Of a stretch of 64,000 nt of DNA, positions 1-10,550 are shown piece after piece. Origin of the DNA: Physella acuta (Eukaryota > Mollusca > Gastropoda > Physidae); assembly GCF_028476545.1 (NCBI RefSeq), contig NW_026731657.1, forward strand, positions 488,001 through 552,000, given 5' to 3'. Position 1 is the first letter of the stretch. Each line of letters begins with the position of its first letter. The translations under genes and the position numbers were made by a program. The notes below the pieces were generated by a model. It did not search any database, was not told the DNA's origin, and worked only from the letters and a program-made list of their open reading frames with translations.

Positions 1-121
1 CATTACATCTTATTGTAAAAGTAAGGGTGTGGTGAGGGGTAGAGGTTAGGGGGATGGGGGGGGGGGGGGTAGAGAGTTGGGAAGGTTCAAGGGAAGGGGA
101 CAAGAAAGCGCCGATGAACAT

Positions 122-328
122 CTACATCAATAGCGCCGACTTTTTCCGGTCGTCTAGAAGACCAGGATAGTCGCCGCAACATTTCCCCAGCCCGATTTTC
201 AAAGCTTTTTTTGTTCTCCTAATCGACGCCACTAAAAAAGAACGGTAGGTTGCGTCTTTGAAGTTGTCTATATGTCTGGCGGTCTCTCGAGCTATAGTCT
301 GTGCATTTTTCTCAAAGACGTTTGCCGA
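122..328 (-). CDS. possible coding fragment, unknown protein
   Basis: On the minus strand 68 codons are open up to a TAG at 122-124, in a stretch clearly richer in G+C than its surroundings. The peptide is helical and charged, beginning SANVFEKNAQTIARET and ending KKSALLM. A TAG lies just upstream in frame, so it would have to be a 3' exon entered at an AG near 329-330, but the pyrimidine tract there is poor. I do not recognise the protein. It could be a last exon of a gene to the right or a decayed element; I lean to a remnant. Confidence 0.25.
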   Translation of the reverse strand, partial: SANVFEKNAQTIARETARHIDNFKDATYRSFLVASIRRTKKALKIGLGKCCGDYPGLLDDRKKSALLM

Positions 329-423
329 CTATCGTGTTTGTTTGTAACTGTAGAAGAAAGATAACTCGACATCCACCTAATTTTTTTTTATTTAAATTTT
401 TAAAAAAAAATGTATAATTTAGC

Positions 424-510
424 CAGGATTTTTGGGCAGGATTTTTGGGCCCCCAATCGGCCTGGGACCCCCGCATTGCGGGGTCTGGCGGCACTGTAGT
501 TCCGCCCCTG
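424..510. mobile_element. hAT-like MITE end fragment
   Basis: The segment ends TTCCGCCCCTG and shares with 19879-19948 a stretch containing GCATTGCGGGGTCTGG and GGCACTGTAG. The CCCCTG terminus is the usual hAT end in this window. No opposite end or target duplication is visible, so it is a fragment. Confidence 0.4.
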
Positions 511-973
511 ATTATTGGTATGGCAAAAGTTTACAAAATTTGTAAACAGCCTTTAAATTCAACAGAAAGTAGACTAGCTACTCAAATACTTAAGGTATGT
601 TTTTTTTTATGTAATTTCAGGAAGAATATTGTACCTCCCAATGCTTAAACTTAAATTTGTATTTGGTAAAGAACTGCTGTATTATATTAATGCACATTTT
701 GTTGTATGTATTGACTCAATTTGTTGTTTTTCAAAATAACGTAGGTATAAATGACATTGTTCGTAATAGGTGCTGTTACTTGTGAAACATTTATCAATTT
801 AATAAAAATCACAACAAAACAAGTGCAGATAAAAATATTAAAATGTACCTCTATTTTGTGTACATCAAATTCAATTAAATTAACATAATTTTTAAAAATT
901 GCATGTGAAACTGTACATTATTATATTACATGTAGAAAAATCATACATTATATTATTATAATGAATAAAATAG

Positions 974-2180
974 TTAACAAAACTTTACAAATAAGACTTT
1001 TGTTTCAAATGCACAACTGTTAGCATTCATCAATCTTAAAAATTTAGATTTTAATAAAATTGGTTTAAAATGAGAGTCATAAAAATTAGATAGCTTCAAA
1101 ACTATTGATTCTATAAAATCATTATTTCTTTCAATCAACAACACTTTAAAATCAGAAAATGTGTAAATTATTAAATATGCACTCCTTGCACCAGTACAAA
1201 GTAGTTGGCCTTGTATTTGATAATAATAATCATGTGTTGTTTTAAGAGCCAAAACATCATCAGTGGTATACAGATATGGAATACTTGTTGGATTAATAAA
1301 GTTTTGTCTAGCTACATATGGGCACTTGGCCTCAACAACATGCCTCAGTCCATTTGCATCAGTTATAACACCATCAGGAGAGGATGCTAAAAAAGGGAAA
1401 CTGTTTTGAAACAAACAGCCCACATTTGTTAACTTTAAGACCAGTAAATTTTTCAAATTCCTTAAGGGCAACAGCTTCATATTTTCGACCATGCCTTAAA
1501 GCAGGCGAACTAATATCCCGTTTGACCATTACAACTTTAGCTAAGTTATTTAAATTTGTTTTTTCTGTTGCCTTACATATCCGTCCGAAGTTAGAGGACT
1601 GAATCCTCTTTAGTCTCTCCTCAACTCACAATTTGTTGGAACTTTGCCCCCTTGTTTTCTTTTCTAAAAGATGTATCTGACATCTCTTTTAGGCCAATGC
1701 TCTGCAAAAAGTTTTCCTCCATTTGTAGACAACCGTAGTTATGGCCTTTTACAAGAGCCAACATATTAGCTGGCTCAAACAGCTGAAAGACTGGTCTTTG
1801 TGCTTTATCTTTAGCAGCCATCCACACATTCCTAAAATGAGCCTCATATGACTCTTTAGGCTGTATATACTGCCTGGGGTCATAAACCAATTTTTAAATT
1901 AATTGGCAGAATTAAAGATTGGGATTTTATGGGTGACTCTGTGTGCTTTTTCACCACATGAAACCATTGTAGTATTTCTGTGCATGTTTGGGCACACAAA
2001 AATCCATCATTTTTATAAATGCTTAATCCATAAATGATGGTCTGGACATGCTTGCAATGAGCAAGGGGTCCCATCCCTGCTGCACACTCACATTGTGCCT
2101 CCAAAATCACACCATCCATGTCCACCATAATGTCCACCAAATAGTGGATTTTTTTTTCATCTGAGACATGACTTGTGCCC
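974..2180 (-). pseudogene. decayed SWIM zinc finger / YqaJ-type exonuclease gene
   Basis: Read right to left on the minus strand. First comes a SWIM zinc finger (about 2175-1900) with CECAAGMGPLAHCKHV, the CxC...CxH pattern, then a linker (1890-1624), then a lambda-exonuclease/YqaJ nuclease domain. The nuclease part shows SSNFGRICK, the catalytic SPDG, the E-x-K in VVEAKCP and the conserved QIQGQL, all expected of the PD-(D/E)XK YqaJ family. SWIM plus YqaJ is a known architecture in multi-copy invertebrate proteins of uncertain role, sometimes spread with mobile DNA. The segments lie in different frames, with about three shifts over 1.2 kb, and no good introns separate them, so I call a pseudogene. 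Upstream exons may exist to 2.6 kb but are not convincing. Homopolymer sequencing error could explain part of the breakage. Confidence 0.75.
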
Positions 2181-2890
2181 TCAAATAAATTAAATTATTG
2201 GCCACTCCTTGCCTCAAGTATACAACATATATGTGAATAAAAAACAAAGAATATTACATTTATAGTTATTGCGAGTTTAGCAATAAAAAAATAAAGACAA
2301 ATCGCCAATTAAATCTTAAGCCCAACCAATCATTCAGCATACCTTTCGTGGTACATAGATTTTGTAATTTGGGTTAGAGATGCATGACATGATTCCAAGT
2401 AAGGCATCACGAATATGTCCGGTAAAACTTAGTCCGTGTTTAAATCACAGTACAAAATATCTGGGATGTTCATTTGGAACTCGGGCTGCAACGTTTCCTC
2501 TCTGTTGCTGTTTTTTACATAAGATTCCAACTTAAAAGTCAGAATATATGAAGGTGCAGAGATGTACGGTGGTAATTCTTAACATTGGCTTATACAAAGA
2601 AAAAATAAAATTAGTATTTAAGTTAATAATACTGTCAGTTACACTACTATTTAATTAGGCTATCTGATTATTCATTTAGAATTTAGATTACCTGAGACGA
2701 CCCTGGCGCATTTTCTGGACTAAATATTAAATAAATTAAAATTAATGCAGGGCCTAGATTCTACAGCTAGATCTAGTCTAGTTAAGTCTTGTCACTAGCA
2801 CTAGGCAAAGCAACTTCTTTTTAAAATGAAATCTAGCAAGCAAAATCAATCAACAAATATTAAAACGTTACTTTCTACAAATTCTCTTTT

Positions 2891-3030
2891 GCCTCAGACA
2901 TGTAATTTACAGCGTCAGTTGTGTGTGTTCGCTTTAGTATTACAGTTTTCATACCCGGCTTGTGAGGACTAATACAAATTTACAATAGTAATACTTCTTT
3001 CATACTTGTAGCTTACTTTCATTCATTTAA
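2891..3030. repeat. dispersed repeat, copy 1 of 2
   Basis: The 140 bp starting GCCTCAGACATG and ending in CATTCATTTAA recur at 4540-4680 with about ten differences. In this copy it abuts the poly(T) tail of a minus-strand LINE; in the other a different 335 bp follows. It may be the 3' flank or untranslated region of an older element. Confidence 0.6.
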
Positions 3031-3583
3031 CGAATATTTCTTTTTTTTTTATTATTATTATTAATTCAATTGTTTTAAACCTTTAAATCATTAATAATAA
3101 TTTATTTGATAGATTTTACACAGCATCAAAGACATGAACATCAATTGCATATATAATAATCAAATGGAGAAAATTAAATGGCATAAGAACTAGACTAAAA
3201 TAAGGTGTGCAAACTAGGTTTCTCTTGACTGCTTAGTTTACTGTGCTCTGTCCTTAGCTGAGGAGTCATAAGTTCACATTGTAGACAGAAATAGAAACCA
3301 CCGTAGGAGAAGTGTCTCTGTAATACACATTACTGATCTATCATTCCAAAACTTTCCATGACATAAAATTGACCCTTGGCAAAGAGGGCACGCTACCTTG
3401 AAAAATCCGCCAGTCCGGTTGAGTGGAGGGAAGTGTGTGGGGGGGGGGGGAGGGTGAGGTGTGTATCTCTTTCTACCATTCAGGTTGTGCACTTTTAAAA
3501 ACCTGGGAAACAGAAGACTGTTCTAATGTTAAATTACTTGGGGGCTGATCGAGTGATGTTTTGCTTGAGACTGTCGATATTAA

Positions 3584-3733
3584 TTATGCATCTAGTTTAT
3601 TTGCTTCTTCTGTAGTTCCAATTTTAGTTTCCTGTAAAAGTAGGATGTCAATATTGTGTTTATTTATTATGTTGTTTATATAATGTGTTTTGTCCCTAGC
3701 TCCCCTGATGTTCAATGTTGCCAGAGTAAGCAT
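3584..3733 (-). pseudogene. LINE ORF2 N-terminus (AP endonuclease), truncated
   Basis: Starts at the ATG complementary to 3731-3733 and reads MLTLATLNIRGARDK, then NIDILLLQETKIG, the first two conserved blocks of the apurinic/apyrimidinic-like endonuclease of LINE ORF2. It stops after 49 codons, so the catalytic remainder and reverse transcriptase are missing. The ATG lies inside the end of ORF1, overlapping it by 22 nt in another frame, as in LINEs that translate ORF2 by reinitiation. Confidence 0.65.
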
Positions 3734-4200
3734 GAATTATTTGGGGTTTTCTTTCGAACATCTGTTTCTGGAGGGCTGGATGGTGGTGGTCTTTTAATTC
3801 CAAACCTTCCAGCCGTTGGTTTGCTATCCCGTTGGGCCCTGGTCACGAACCTTTGAGGTGGCTTTACTATAGGTAATTGATTTTTACTTGAACTGATTGC
3901 TTGACTATATGACAGTTGACCTGATACCTTTGTTGCTGACATACTTTGTGAGCTTTTAATTTCCTTTAGCGGTTTCGTTATGTTTTCTGAACTAGAGTTA
4001 TCTTGAAGAATATGAGTTATTGTTTCGTCGACAGCCTCCAAATTTTCGTGATTCCCATCTTTTTGAGACCCGGTTACTATGGAATTCCTGGTTGCTATTG
4101 TCTCCATGGCTTCGGCCTCTATGGTGGTTTCTGTTACGCTTTCGTTAACTTGCTGCGGTGCTACAGTAGTATGATGTGCTTCAGTTTGGCCATCTACTTC
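3712..4200 (-). CDS. LINE ORF1 C-terminal part
   Basis: Open from the A-rich tract near 4200 to a TGA at 3712-3714, about 160 codons, with a Met at 4107. It is rich in Ser, Thr, Gln and Pro and ends in a basic stretch with RFGIKRPPPSSPPETD. No zinc knuckle or RRM is visible, so its assignment rests on its place just before the LINE endonuclease start. The second copy repeats only its last part (5718-5816). Confidence 0.5.
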   Translation of the reverse strand, partial: EVDGQTEAHHTTVAPQQVNESVTETTIEAEAMETIATRNSIVTGSQKDGNHENLEAVDETITHILQDNSSSENITKPLKEIKSSQSMSATKVSGQLSYSQAISSSKNQLPIVKPPQRFVTRAQRDSKPTAGRFGIKRPPPSSPPETDVRKKTPNNSCLLWQH

Positions 4201-4539
4201 ATTTTTTTTTTTTTTTTTTTTTTTGTTTTTTTTTTTTTTTTTGTTTTTTTTTTTTTTTTATTTTATAATTTTATTTGCAATTAAAACAAGTACATCAACA
4301 TCAAATTTTATTAACATAATTTTCAAAATTATGTTAAGAAATTTAAATATCTTTTTTTTTTTTTTTTTTTTTTAATACTTTTATTTGCAATTAAAACAAG
4401 TACATCAACATCAAATTTTTTAACATAATTTTCAAAATTATGTTAAGAAATTTAAATATCTTTTTTTTTTTTTTTTTTTTTACAAGAAATTTAAATATCC
4501 TTTTTTTTTTTTTTTTTTTTCTTTTCTCTTTTTTTTTTT
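4201..4539 (-). repeat. tandem poly(A)-tailed LINE/SINE 3' ends
   Basis: Four T-runs (about 4205-4258, 4352-4372, 4462-4482, 4501-4539) separate near-identical units of roughly 105 bp (4259-4351 and 4373-4461) and a short third (4483-4500). On the minus strand each unit ends with AATAAA about 10 nt before the A-run, like a transcript 3' end. This suggests repeated insertion into an existing poly(A) tail or template jumping. Confidence 0.6.
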
Positions 4540-4680
4540 GCCTCAGACATGTAATTTAGAGCGTCAGTTGTGTGTGTTCGCTTTAGTATTACATTTTTCA
4601 TCACCGGCTTGTGAGGACTGACACAGATTTACAATAGTAATATTTCTTTCTTACTTGTAGCCTGCTTTCATTCATTTAAG
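4540..4680. repeat. dispersed repeat, copy 2 of 2
   Basis: Second copy of the 140-bp repeat at 2891-3030. It sits directly beside the tandem poly(T) tails, so it is the flank into which the tails were inserted or part of the same element. Confidence 0.55.
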
Positions 4681-5015
4681 ATGGTTTACTTATACAAAGA
4701 TCTAATACAAAACGTCTAAATATAAAGAAAAAATAAAAATTAAAAACCAACCTGAAACTGAAAATGCAAATGTGTAATTAAATGATGATTCAAGGGATTT
4801 TTTTTCCATCAGCGTGGTGGGCTGAGGGGACGAGAAGGGGGGGAGAGGGTTGAATTTGTTTGTTTTTTTTAAAATAGAGCTGAAATGAATTTGGGATTAC
4901 AGAGAATTAAAATGATACAAATTTTAAGCAATCGGAAAAGTTATGTTATTACAACGAGACACGTAAAAGCAAACACTCTTCCCTTTCAAACATCTATATC
5001 TATACAGTCCTCAAT

Positions 5016-5031
5016 TAGTTTTTTTTTTTTT

Positions 5032-5065
<34 letters not shown>

Positions 5066-5816
5066 TATTATTAATTCAATTGTTTTAAACCTTTAAATCA
5101 GTAATAATAATTTATTTGATAGATTTTACACAGCATCAAAGACATGAACATCAATTGCATATATAATAATCAAATGGAGAAAATTAAATGGCATAAGAAC
5201 TAGACTAAAATAAGGTGTGCAAACTAGGTTTCTCTTGACTGCTTAGTTTACTGTGCTCTGTCCTTAGCTGAGGAGTCAAATAGAAACCACCGTGGGAGAA
5301 GTGTCTCTGTAATACACATTACTGATCTATCATTCCAAAACTTTCCATGACATAAAATTGACCCTTGGCAAAGAGGGCACGCTACCTTGAAAAATCCGCC
5401 AGTCCGGTTGAGTGGAGGGAAGTGTGTGTGGGGGGGGGGGGAGGGTTAGGTGTGTATCTCTTTCTACCATTCAGGTTGTGCACTTTTAAAAACCTGGGAA
5501 ACAGAAGACTGTTCTAATGTTAAATTACTTGGGGGCTGATCGAGTGATGTTTTGCTTGAGACTGTCGATATTAATTATGCATCTAGTTTATTTGCTTCTT
5601 CTGTAGTTCCAATTTTAGTTTCCTGTAAAAGTAGGATGTCAATATTGTGTTTATTTATTATGTTGTTTATATAATGTGTTTTGTCCCTAGCTCCCCTGAT
5701 GTTCAATGTTGCCAGAGTTAGCATGAATTATTTGGGGTTTTCTTTCGAACATCTGTTTCTGGAGGGCTGGATGGTGGTGGTCTTTTAATTCCAAACCTTT
5801 CAGCCGTTGGTTTGCT
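5016..5816 (-). mobile_element. LINE, minus strand, copy 2 (5'-truncated)
   Basis: Nearly identical to 3040-3822, with a 21-bp deletion after AGGAGTCA. It has a long T-run at its 3' end (5020-5062). It breaks off within ORF1 at GGTTTGCT, after which the sequences differ completely. That is the normal 5' truncation of a LINE; high similarity to copy 1 implies two recent insertions or one local duplication. Confidence 0.65.
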
Positions 5817-5899
5817 AACACAACGTAGCTTGGTAAATTGAAGTATTTCGACTATGATTGGATTTAGAAATAAAAACAGTACTGCTTTCTTTACGTGCA

Positions 5900-7408
5900 A
5901 AAGTATATATATTATAATACATCCTTAATAAATGTCCCATTAATTTAGCTTTTTTAATAAACATCATAATATTTGAATTAAATATTTGTAAAGGATTATT
6001 TTTTTGTTACATTATTTTCAACATTAGCTATATTTCTAACTAATTATGCACATTATTTTAAGTTCTATCCCCTGATACATTTTAAAAATGGAATCGGGGA
6101 AATTATGAAGCACCAGAATTATTTTTTTAAGTACAATAATTTATTTGCCAAGTAATACACAATCGAATGTTAACTATTCAATGACCATTTGCACATAGAA
6201 ACAAAAGGAAATTAACGTAGACTTTCGCAGCTTTTCTACTATGATATGAATGATTCATTTTGTATACCTACGAAGATAATTGGATATATATTCAAATTTA
6301 GGTAGAATAACCTCTTGTATTTATTGGTTGCTGATGATTGTCCTAATGGTATGTTCTAGAAAAATTGCGTGACCTCTTGTCTTGATGTCTTTTGTTTAAC
6401 CCAAGTCAAGTCAATGAAATGAATGATTACAGAAGGAGATTACATGTTCATTGCGATCATTCTATTAGAGCGTTGGATACAGCGAGGGGTGTGTAAGTGA
6501 AAGAGTGATAGTTGTTTTTGTAACAAGAACAATATTTATACATTTTAGAAACAACAATAAATGTATTAAGATGTTTGTAGTTGAAAACAAAATGTTTACA
6601 TCATTACCCATAACAACCGTCTACTGACAATTAATAGTCAGGATATAGCTGGTAACGGTTAAAACTCAGTTTCTCGTTGTTACTGTAAAAACCGTCCTTA
6701 CATATTATTATGAACCTGTCTCTTACGTCATATACTTAACAATTCGCCTCCCCCCACACAAACACACACTCATACACACACACTCTCCTATTATCTCAGG
6801 AATGAAAATATATGACTTTTTTTTAAAACGAATAATTTAACATTCTCTTTTGTTGTGCCTGTTTAAACAATGTATTGACTATTTCTTGGGTTTATACAAT
6901 TAAACTTTTTTTTGCATTTGAAAATATGTGTAATGAAATCATTTAAGGAACACACTAATTTTTTTGGTTTGCTCCTGCGTATTTTCTAGTTTACTATTTA
7001 CAGTAGTTTATTCGTGTTTTGCCTAGAATTGGTCCGTTTATTAAAAGGTACACATACACTCTCAGTTTAGAATACATTTCATTATTTTATTGTGTAACAG
7101 GTCCTGTGATACACCGAAGTCGAAATATTTTTCTTTGTTTTTAGTTTAATTTTATTAATTTTTTTTTTATGTTTGTAGAATCTTGTCTCTTTTCAAATTA
7201 ATTAATTATCTGATTTAATAGACATGATTTTGTAGCGTACATCTCAATCTGTTGGACTCTAAAAATTGCTAGACTTACCAGTTAAGTGTTTTTATAATTG
7301 TAATAACTGGACCTATTTAACATAAAACTTTTATACTTTTTTTTTATACTAGAATCAACTGAACTAAATATTATAACACGAAAAATGAACAATTCTTTTG
7401 TATTTTAG
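5900..7408. other. AT-rich stretch, no gene seen
   Basis: All six frames close quickly, and I see no RNA gene or transposon ends. Short CA-rich runs occur at 6755-6790. Gaps of the same kind lie at 19340-19870, 39122-39750, 40860-42780 and 43880-45080. Confidence 0.5.
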
Positions 7409-7409
<1 letters not shown>

Positions 7410-7505
<96 letters not shown>

Positions 7506-7510
7506 TATAT
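7410..7510. repeat. (AT)n microsatellite
   Basis: About 50 AT units, interrupted once near 7499. Nothing coding. Confidence 0.95.
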
Positions 7511-8022
7511 TCATAATGGAGTTTTTGTTTAAAATACATGTTCAGTTGAGAGATTTTGTTGAATTAGATATTCAATTGACAAATTGTGTGCACAAGATAT
7601 TCAGTTAACGGGCTGTAATCACATGGATGTTTAGTCCTTTTCTGTTGTTCATCTCGTGTTTATGTGACATATTTTGTTAACATAAGATAGTGAAGTTCAG
7701 TTCGTACCTGACGATGAAGTAAATTATAGTTTACTTGTTTATGTAACATCGTCATGCATCACTAACAACCGCCGTTACTTTCCCAGACGTGAACGAGGTG
7801 CCCATAACTGCTGGTTGTACTCATGTTGTTTTACGGACTTAAGTCCGAATTAAAAATAGGGGCGTTTGGGTTGGCATGTATGTTCTAACATTCAACCATA
7901 CCGTCAATAGTCAATAGCTACATGGTCTATCGGACGTAATTGTTGACTAGGTGAATTTAATCTTGTGTATTCGAGTTGTCCGATCATTTTCAAGACAAAC
8001 AAGCCGTTTTATTGTTTTAAAT

Positions 8023-8230
8023 CAGGGGTCTCCAAACTTTTCAGTCCGAGGGCCGCATTAACTATCAAATTTCAGTTCGGGGGCCAGTTTCTTCCAGGCA
8101 TGTCTTTGATTTTTCTGGGCAAAGTTCCTCAGCTATCACCAACAAACGATTTTCCTTAGACAAAAGGATCTCCGCGGGCCGGATGAGAGGACCTCGCGGC
8201 GGCCCGCGGGCCGTAGTTTGGAGATCCCTG
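8023..8230. mobile_element. hAT MITE, 208 bp, complete
   Basis: Ends are CAGGGGTCTCCAAACT and AGTTTGGAGATCCCTG, imperfect terminal inverted repeats. A perfect 8-bp target duplication TTTTAAAT lies at 8015-8022 and 8231-8238, diagnostic of the hAT superfamily. The interior is GC-rich with GGCCCGCGGGCC blocks. There is no transposase, so it was moved in trans. The same end recurs at 22812. Confidence 0.9.
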
Positions 8231-8554
8231 TTTTAAATCATTTTTTTTTACATTTTGAAAGTATAATGAGGAAGCGTTGGAAGCGTCGTGGGTCCATTGT
8301 TTAAAACGACTTATTCAAATCTCTTTAAAATGTGTAAGTTAATTCGATAAAGTTTTCTAAAATTGGTAAAAATAAAAAAGCAATACACAAATCAGTAATA
8401 CACTCACCTAAACTTTGATATTTCTATCAAAAAGTTTTTTAGTATATATTAATTGATTTAATATACATATCCGACTTACAGTTTTTTTAAAATCTATTTC
8501 AAATCATTTACATGGCTAGTGCTATTAAGTTTATAATGTTTGTTTCCCTTATTA

Positions 8555-8736
8555 AATAAACCGGGAGTGATCTCCCCTAAACTATCTCGAATATTCTTAT
8601 TTAAAACGTCGCAAAAATCTCGATTTTTTTTTGCAAGATTACAATACATTCTCTATACTCTGTATATACGAGACAGTAAACATAGAATGTGATGTAATAC
8701 ATTCTCTATACTCTGTATATACGAGACAGTAAAAAA
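8555..8736 (-). mobile_element. fragment of the TCGTATATACGA repeat, minus strand
   Basis: Joins the two ends of the 0.7-kb repeat seen complete at 24086-24762 and 35413-36133: the GGGAG...CTCCC end at 8560-8580 and the TCGTATATACGA end at 8668 and 8720, with the middle missing. The terminal 45 bp or so is tandemly duplicated (about 8641-8688 and 8690-8736). Confidence 0.6.
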
Positions 8737-9083
8737 AAGCAGAATGGGTTGTAATTAGTAAATTGTATCTTTATTGTAAAAGAAAAAAAAATACATTTTG
8801 CTATTATGTATATAACCCTAGAATAAAATGTAACATACACAAAAATATATTATGTTCATTCAAGTTATGTTAACCTCAAGTTGTGAGCGGTTTATACGTG
8901 TATTTAATATAAAATGTGTTCGACGTTAAACAGGCAAAGTGTTGGTTGCTTTAGTCGCTCATCACATTGTGGCATTGTTGTCTAACTTCCGTTTACACTA
9001 TAAACAGACATCCCACCAGCTATTTCACAGATTGTTTGCCAAACGTTTCTACATAGATACATAAACATTATAGTTGTAATTCC

Positions 9084-9230
9084 ATGTTGAAAACAAACAT
9101 ATCAGAACTACACGACCACAGACCACTGGTCAAACCAGTACAACCAACGACACGTAAACACACCTCAACAGACAACCTGAGACTCAGTCCGATCAGAACG
9201 TGTAAGCTGTACCTACGGCAATGTATCAAT
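9084..9230 (+). pseudogene. conserved 47-codon relic of an unknown protein, copy 1
   Basis: Reads MLKTNISELHDHRPLVKPVQ then SPIRTCKLYLRQC. The same segment occurs at 28351-28491 and 56609-56749, and its end again at 18130-18160. Against the 56.6-kb copy I count about six synonymous and two amino-acid-changing differences and no indel, while flanking DNA has diverged more. That suggests past selection on a protein. I do not recognise the family and the frame does not continue far, so it is a relic inside the long repeat unit. Confidence 0.4.
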
Positions 9231-9354
9231 ACCAAGCTGTAATGTTATTGCTTGAGTTACTTTTATTTAAATCCCGAACAGAAAAAAAATCTGTTCATTC
9301 TAAATAATTCTGAAGCGAATGTAGAAGAATAATCAGACTGGAACCACCTGCATG

Positions 9355-9641
9355 CAGGGGCGCAGCGAGGGGGGGCGGGGGGTGCGGACCGCACCGGGTG
9401 ACACCATTTAGGGGGGTGACACCAAGGCAAAAAATAGCAAAATATATAGAGAAAAACTTGAGGGGGGGTGCAAATCGAAAGTTCGAGGGGGGGGGGGGGG
9501 GTGCAAATCGAAAGTTCGAGGGGGGGTTGCAAATCGAAAATTTGAAAGTTTGTCCCCGGGAAGGGTCGCTACGCCTCTGGGGGGGGGGGGTGACACCATT
9601 AACTGCCGCACCGGGTGACACCCGACCTCGCTACGCCACTG
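9355..9641. mobile_element. hAT MITE, GGCGTAGCGAGG family, 287 bp
   Basis: Begins CAGGGGCGCAGCGAGG and ends CCTCGCTACGCCACTG, with a perfect 8-bp target duplication CCTGCATG at 9347-9354 and 9642-9649. The interior carries three G-run plus GTGCAAATCGAAA units. Reading frames here come from the repeat units and are not genes. Confidence 0.9.
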
Positions 9642-9811
9642 CCTGCATGTATGGGTTTCAAATCGATTACATAAATGTACAGTCATGTGCAGCTTACTTT
9701 AGTAATGAAACTCTACATATGAACGGTTTAGTAGACACACATGTTTTGTTAGGATAGGCAAGTCCTTGGACATGGCCTGCCGACATGAGCTTTTTCAGCA
9801 TATCTGTCCTG

Positions 9812-10216
9812 GACTAGTCTCTCCAACTGTCCCCAGGTGTATCCAGGTTAGTCTCTCCAACTGTCCCCAGGTGTATCCAGGCTAGTCTCTCCAACTGTCT
9901 CCTGGTGTATCCAGGCTAGTCTCTCCAACTGTCCCCAGGTGTATCCAGGCTAGTCTCTCCAACTGTCCCCAGGTGTATCCAGGCTAGTCTCTCCAACTGT
10001 CTCCTGGTGTATCCAGGCTAGTCTCTCCAACTGTCCACAGGTGTATCAAGGCTAGTCTCTCCAACTGTCTCAATGTGAATCCAGGCTAGGCTCTTCAACT
10101 GTTCTAAGGTGTATCAAGGCTAGTCTCTCCAACTGTCTCAATGTGAATCCAGGCTAGTCTCTCCAACTGTTCTAAGGTGTATCCAGGCTAGTCTCTAAAA
10201 CTGTCCCCATGTGTAT
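9812..10216. repeat. 34-bp minisatellite, array 1
   Basis: About twelve tandem copies of a 34-bp unit built from GTCTCTCCAACTGTCCCCAG plus GTGTATCCAGGCTA, increasingly diverged to the right. The same unit forms a larger array at 62403-63310, and both arrays share flanking sequence. There are no spacers, so it is not a CRISPR. Confidence 0.95.
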
Positions 10217-10550
10217 CCAATCTTCTTGATGCTTATCCCAAGCCGCATAGCTCCACGTCTTCCTTAGTCGGCCTCTTTTTTCTTTTGTTCCCCTTTACAT
10301 TCCAGTTGATGGCCTGTCTTCTTTTGCTGGATGAAAGCTTCGCGAGTGCGTGGCCAACCCATTTCTATTCTCTCTGTACGATCTCTAAAGCTGGCAGCTG
10401 GTTTGTGTGTTGCCATGGTACATCATTTGTGATCGTGTTGGTCAGCGTACTGTCACACAACAGACCACAGATTAGAATAGATCCTCCCCTCTCTGTATAC
10501 ACATTTTATCCTAAGTAAATAACAACAAGATGTCTTTCAGTTAGTTTTGA
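10217..10550. repeat. right flank of minisatellite, duplicated at 63.3-64.0 kb
   Basis: The landmarks GTGGCCAACCCATTTCTATT, GTTGGTCAGCGTACTGTCAC and AACAAGATGTCTTTCAGTTA recur in order at 63450-63993. The other copy carries a ~345-bp insertion absent here, so this is the empty site (after TTTGTGA near 10434). Confidence 0.8.

Larger units (their letters stand above)
3040..4200 (-). mobile_element. LINE, minus strand, copy 1
   Basis: The 3' end is the T-run at 3041-3050 (poly(A) on the minus strand). Reading upward come about 530 bp of untranslated-like DNA, the start of an endonuclease ORF (3584-3733) and the tail of ORF1 (3712-4200). The element stops abruptly in the A-rich tract at 4201-4250. 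The 3' part, 3040-3822, recurs at 5040-5816 with few differences. No reverse transcriptase is present, so this is a 5'-truncated and internally deleted copy. The endonuclease start resembles L1/Tx1-type or Jockey-type LINEs. Confidence 0.7.

Noticed and set aside
4003-4284. Plus-strand frame ending in poly-Phe
   Set aside because: Antisense of the LINE ORF1 running into the T tract.
9263-9757. Four overlapping Pro-rich or Gly-rich frames
   Set aside because: They lie on a hAT MITE with G-runs; both strands are open and nothing resembles a protein.
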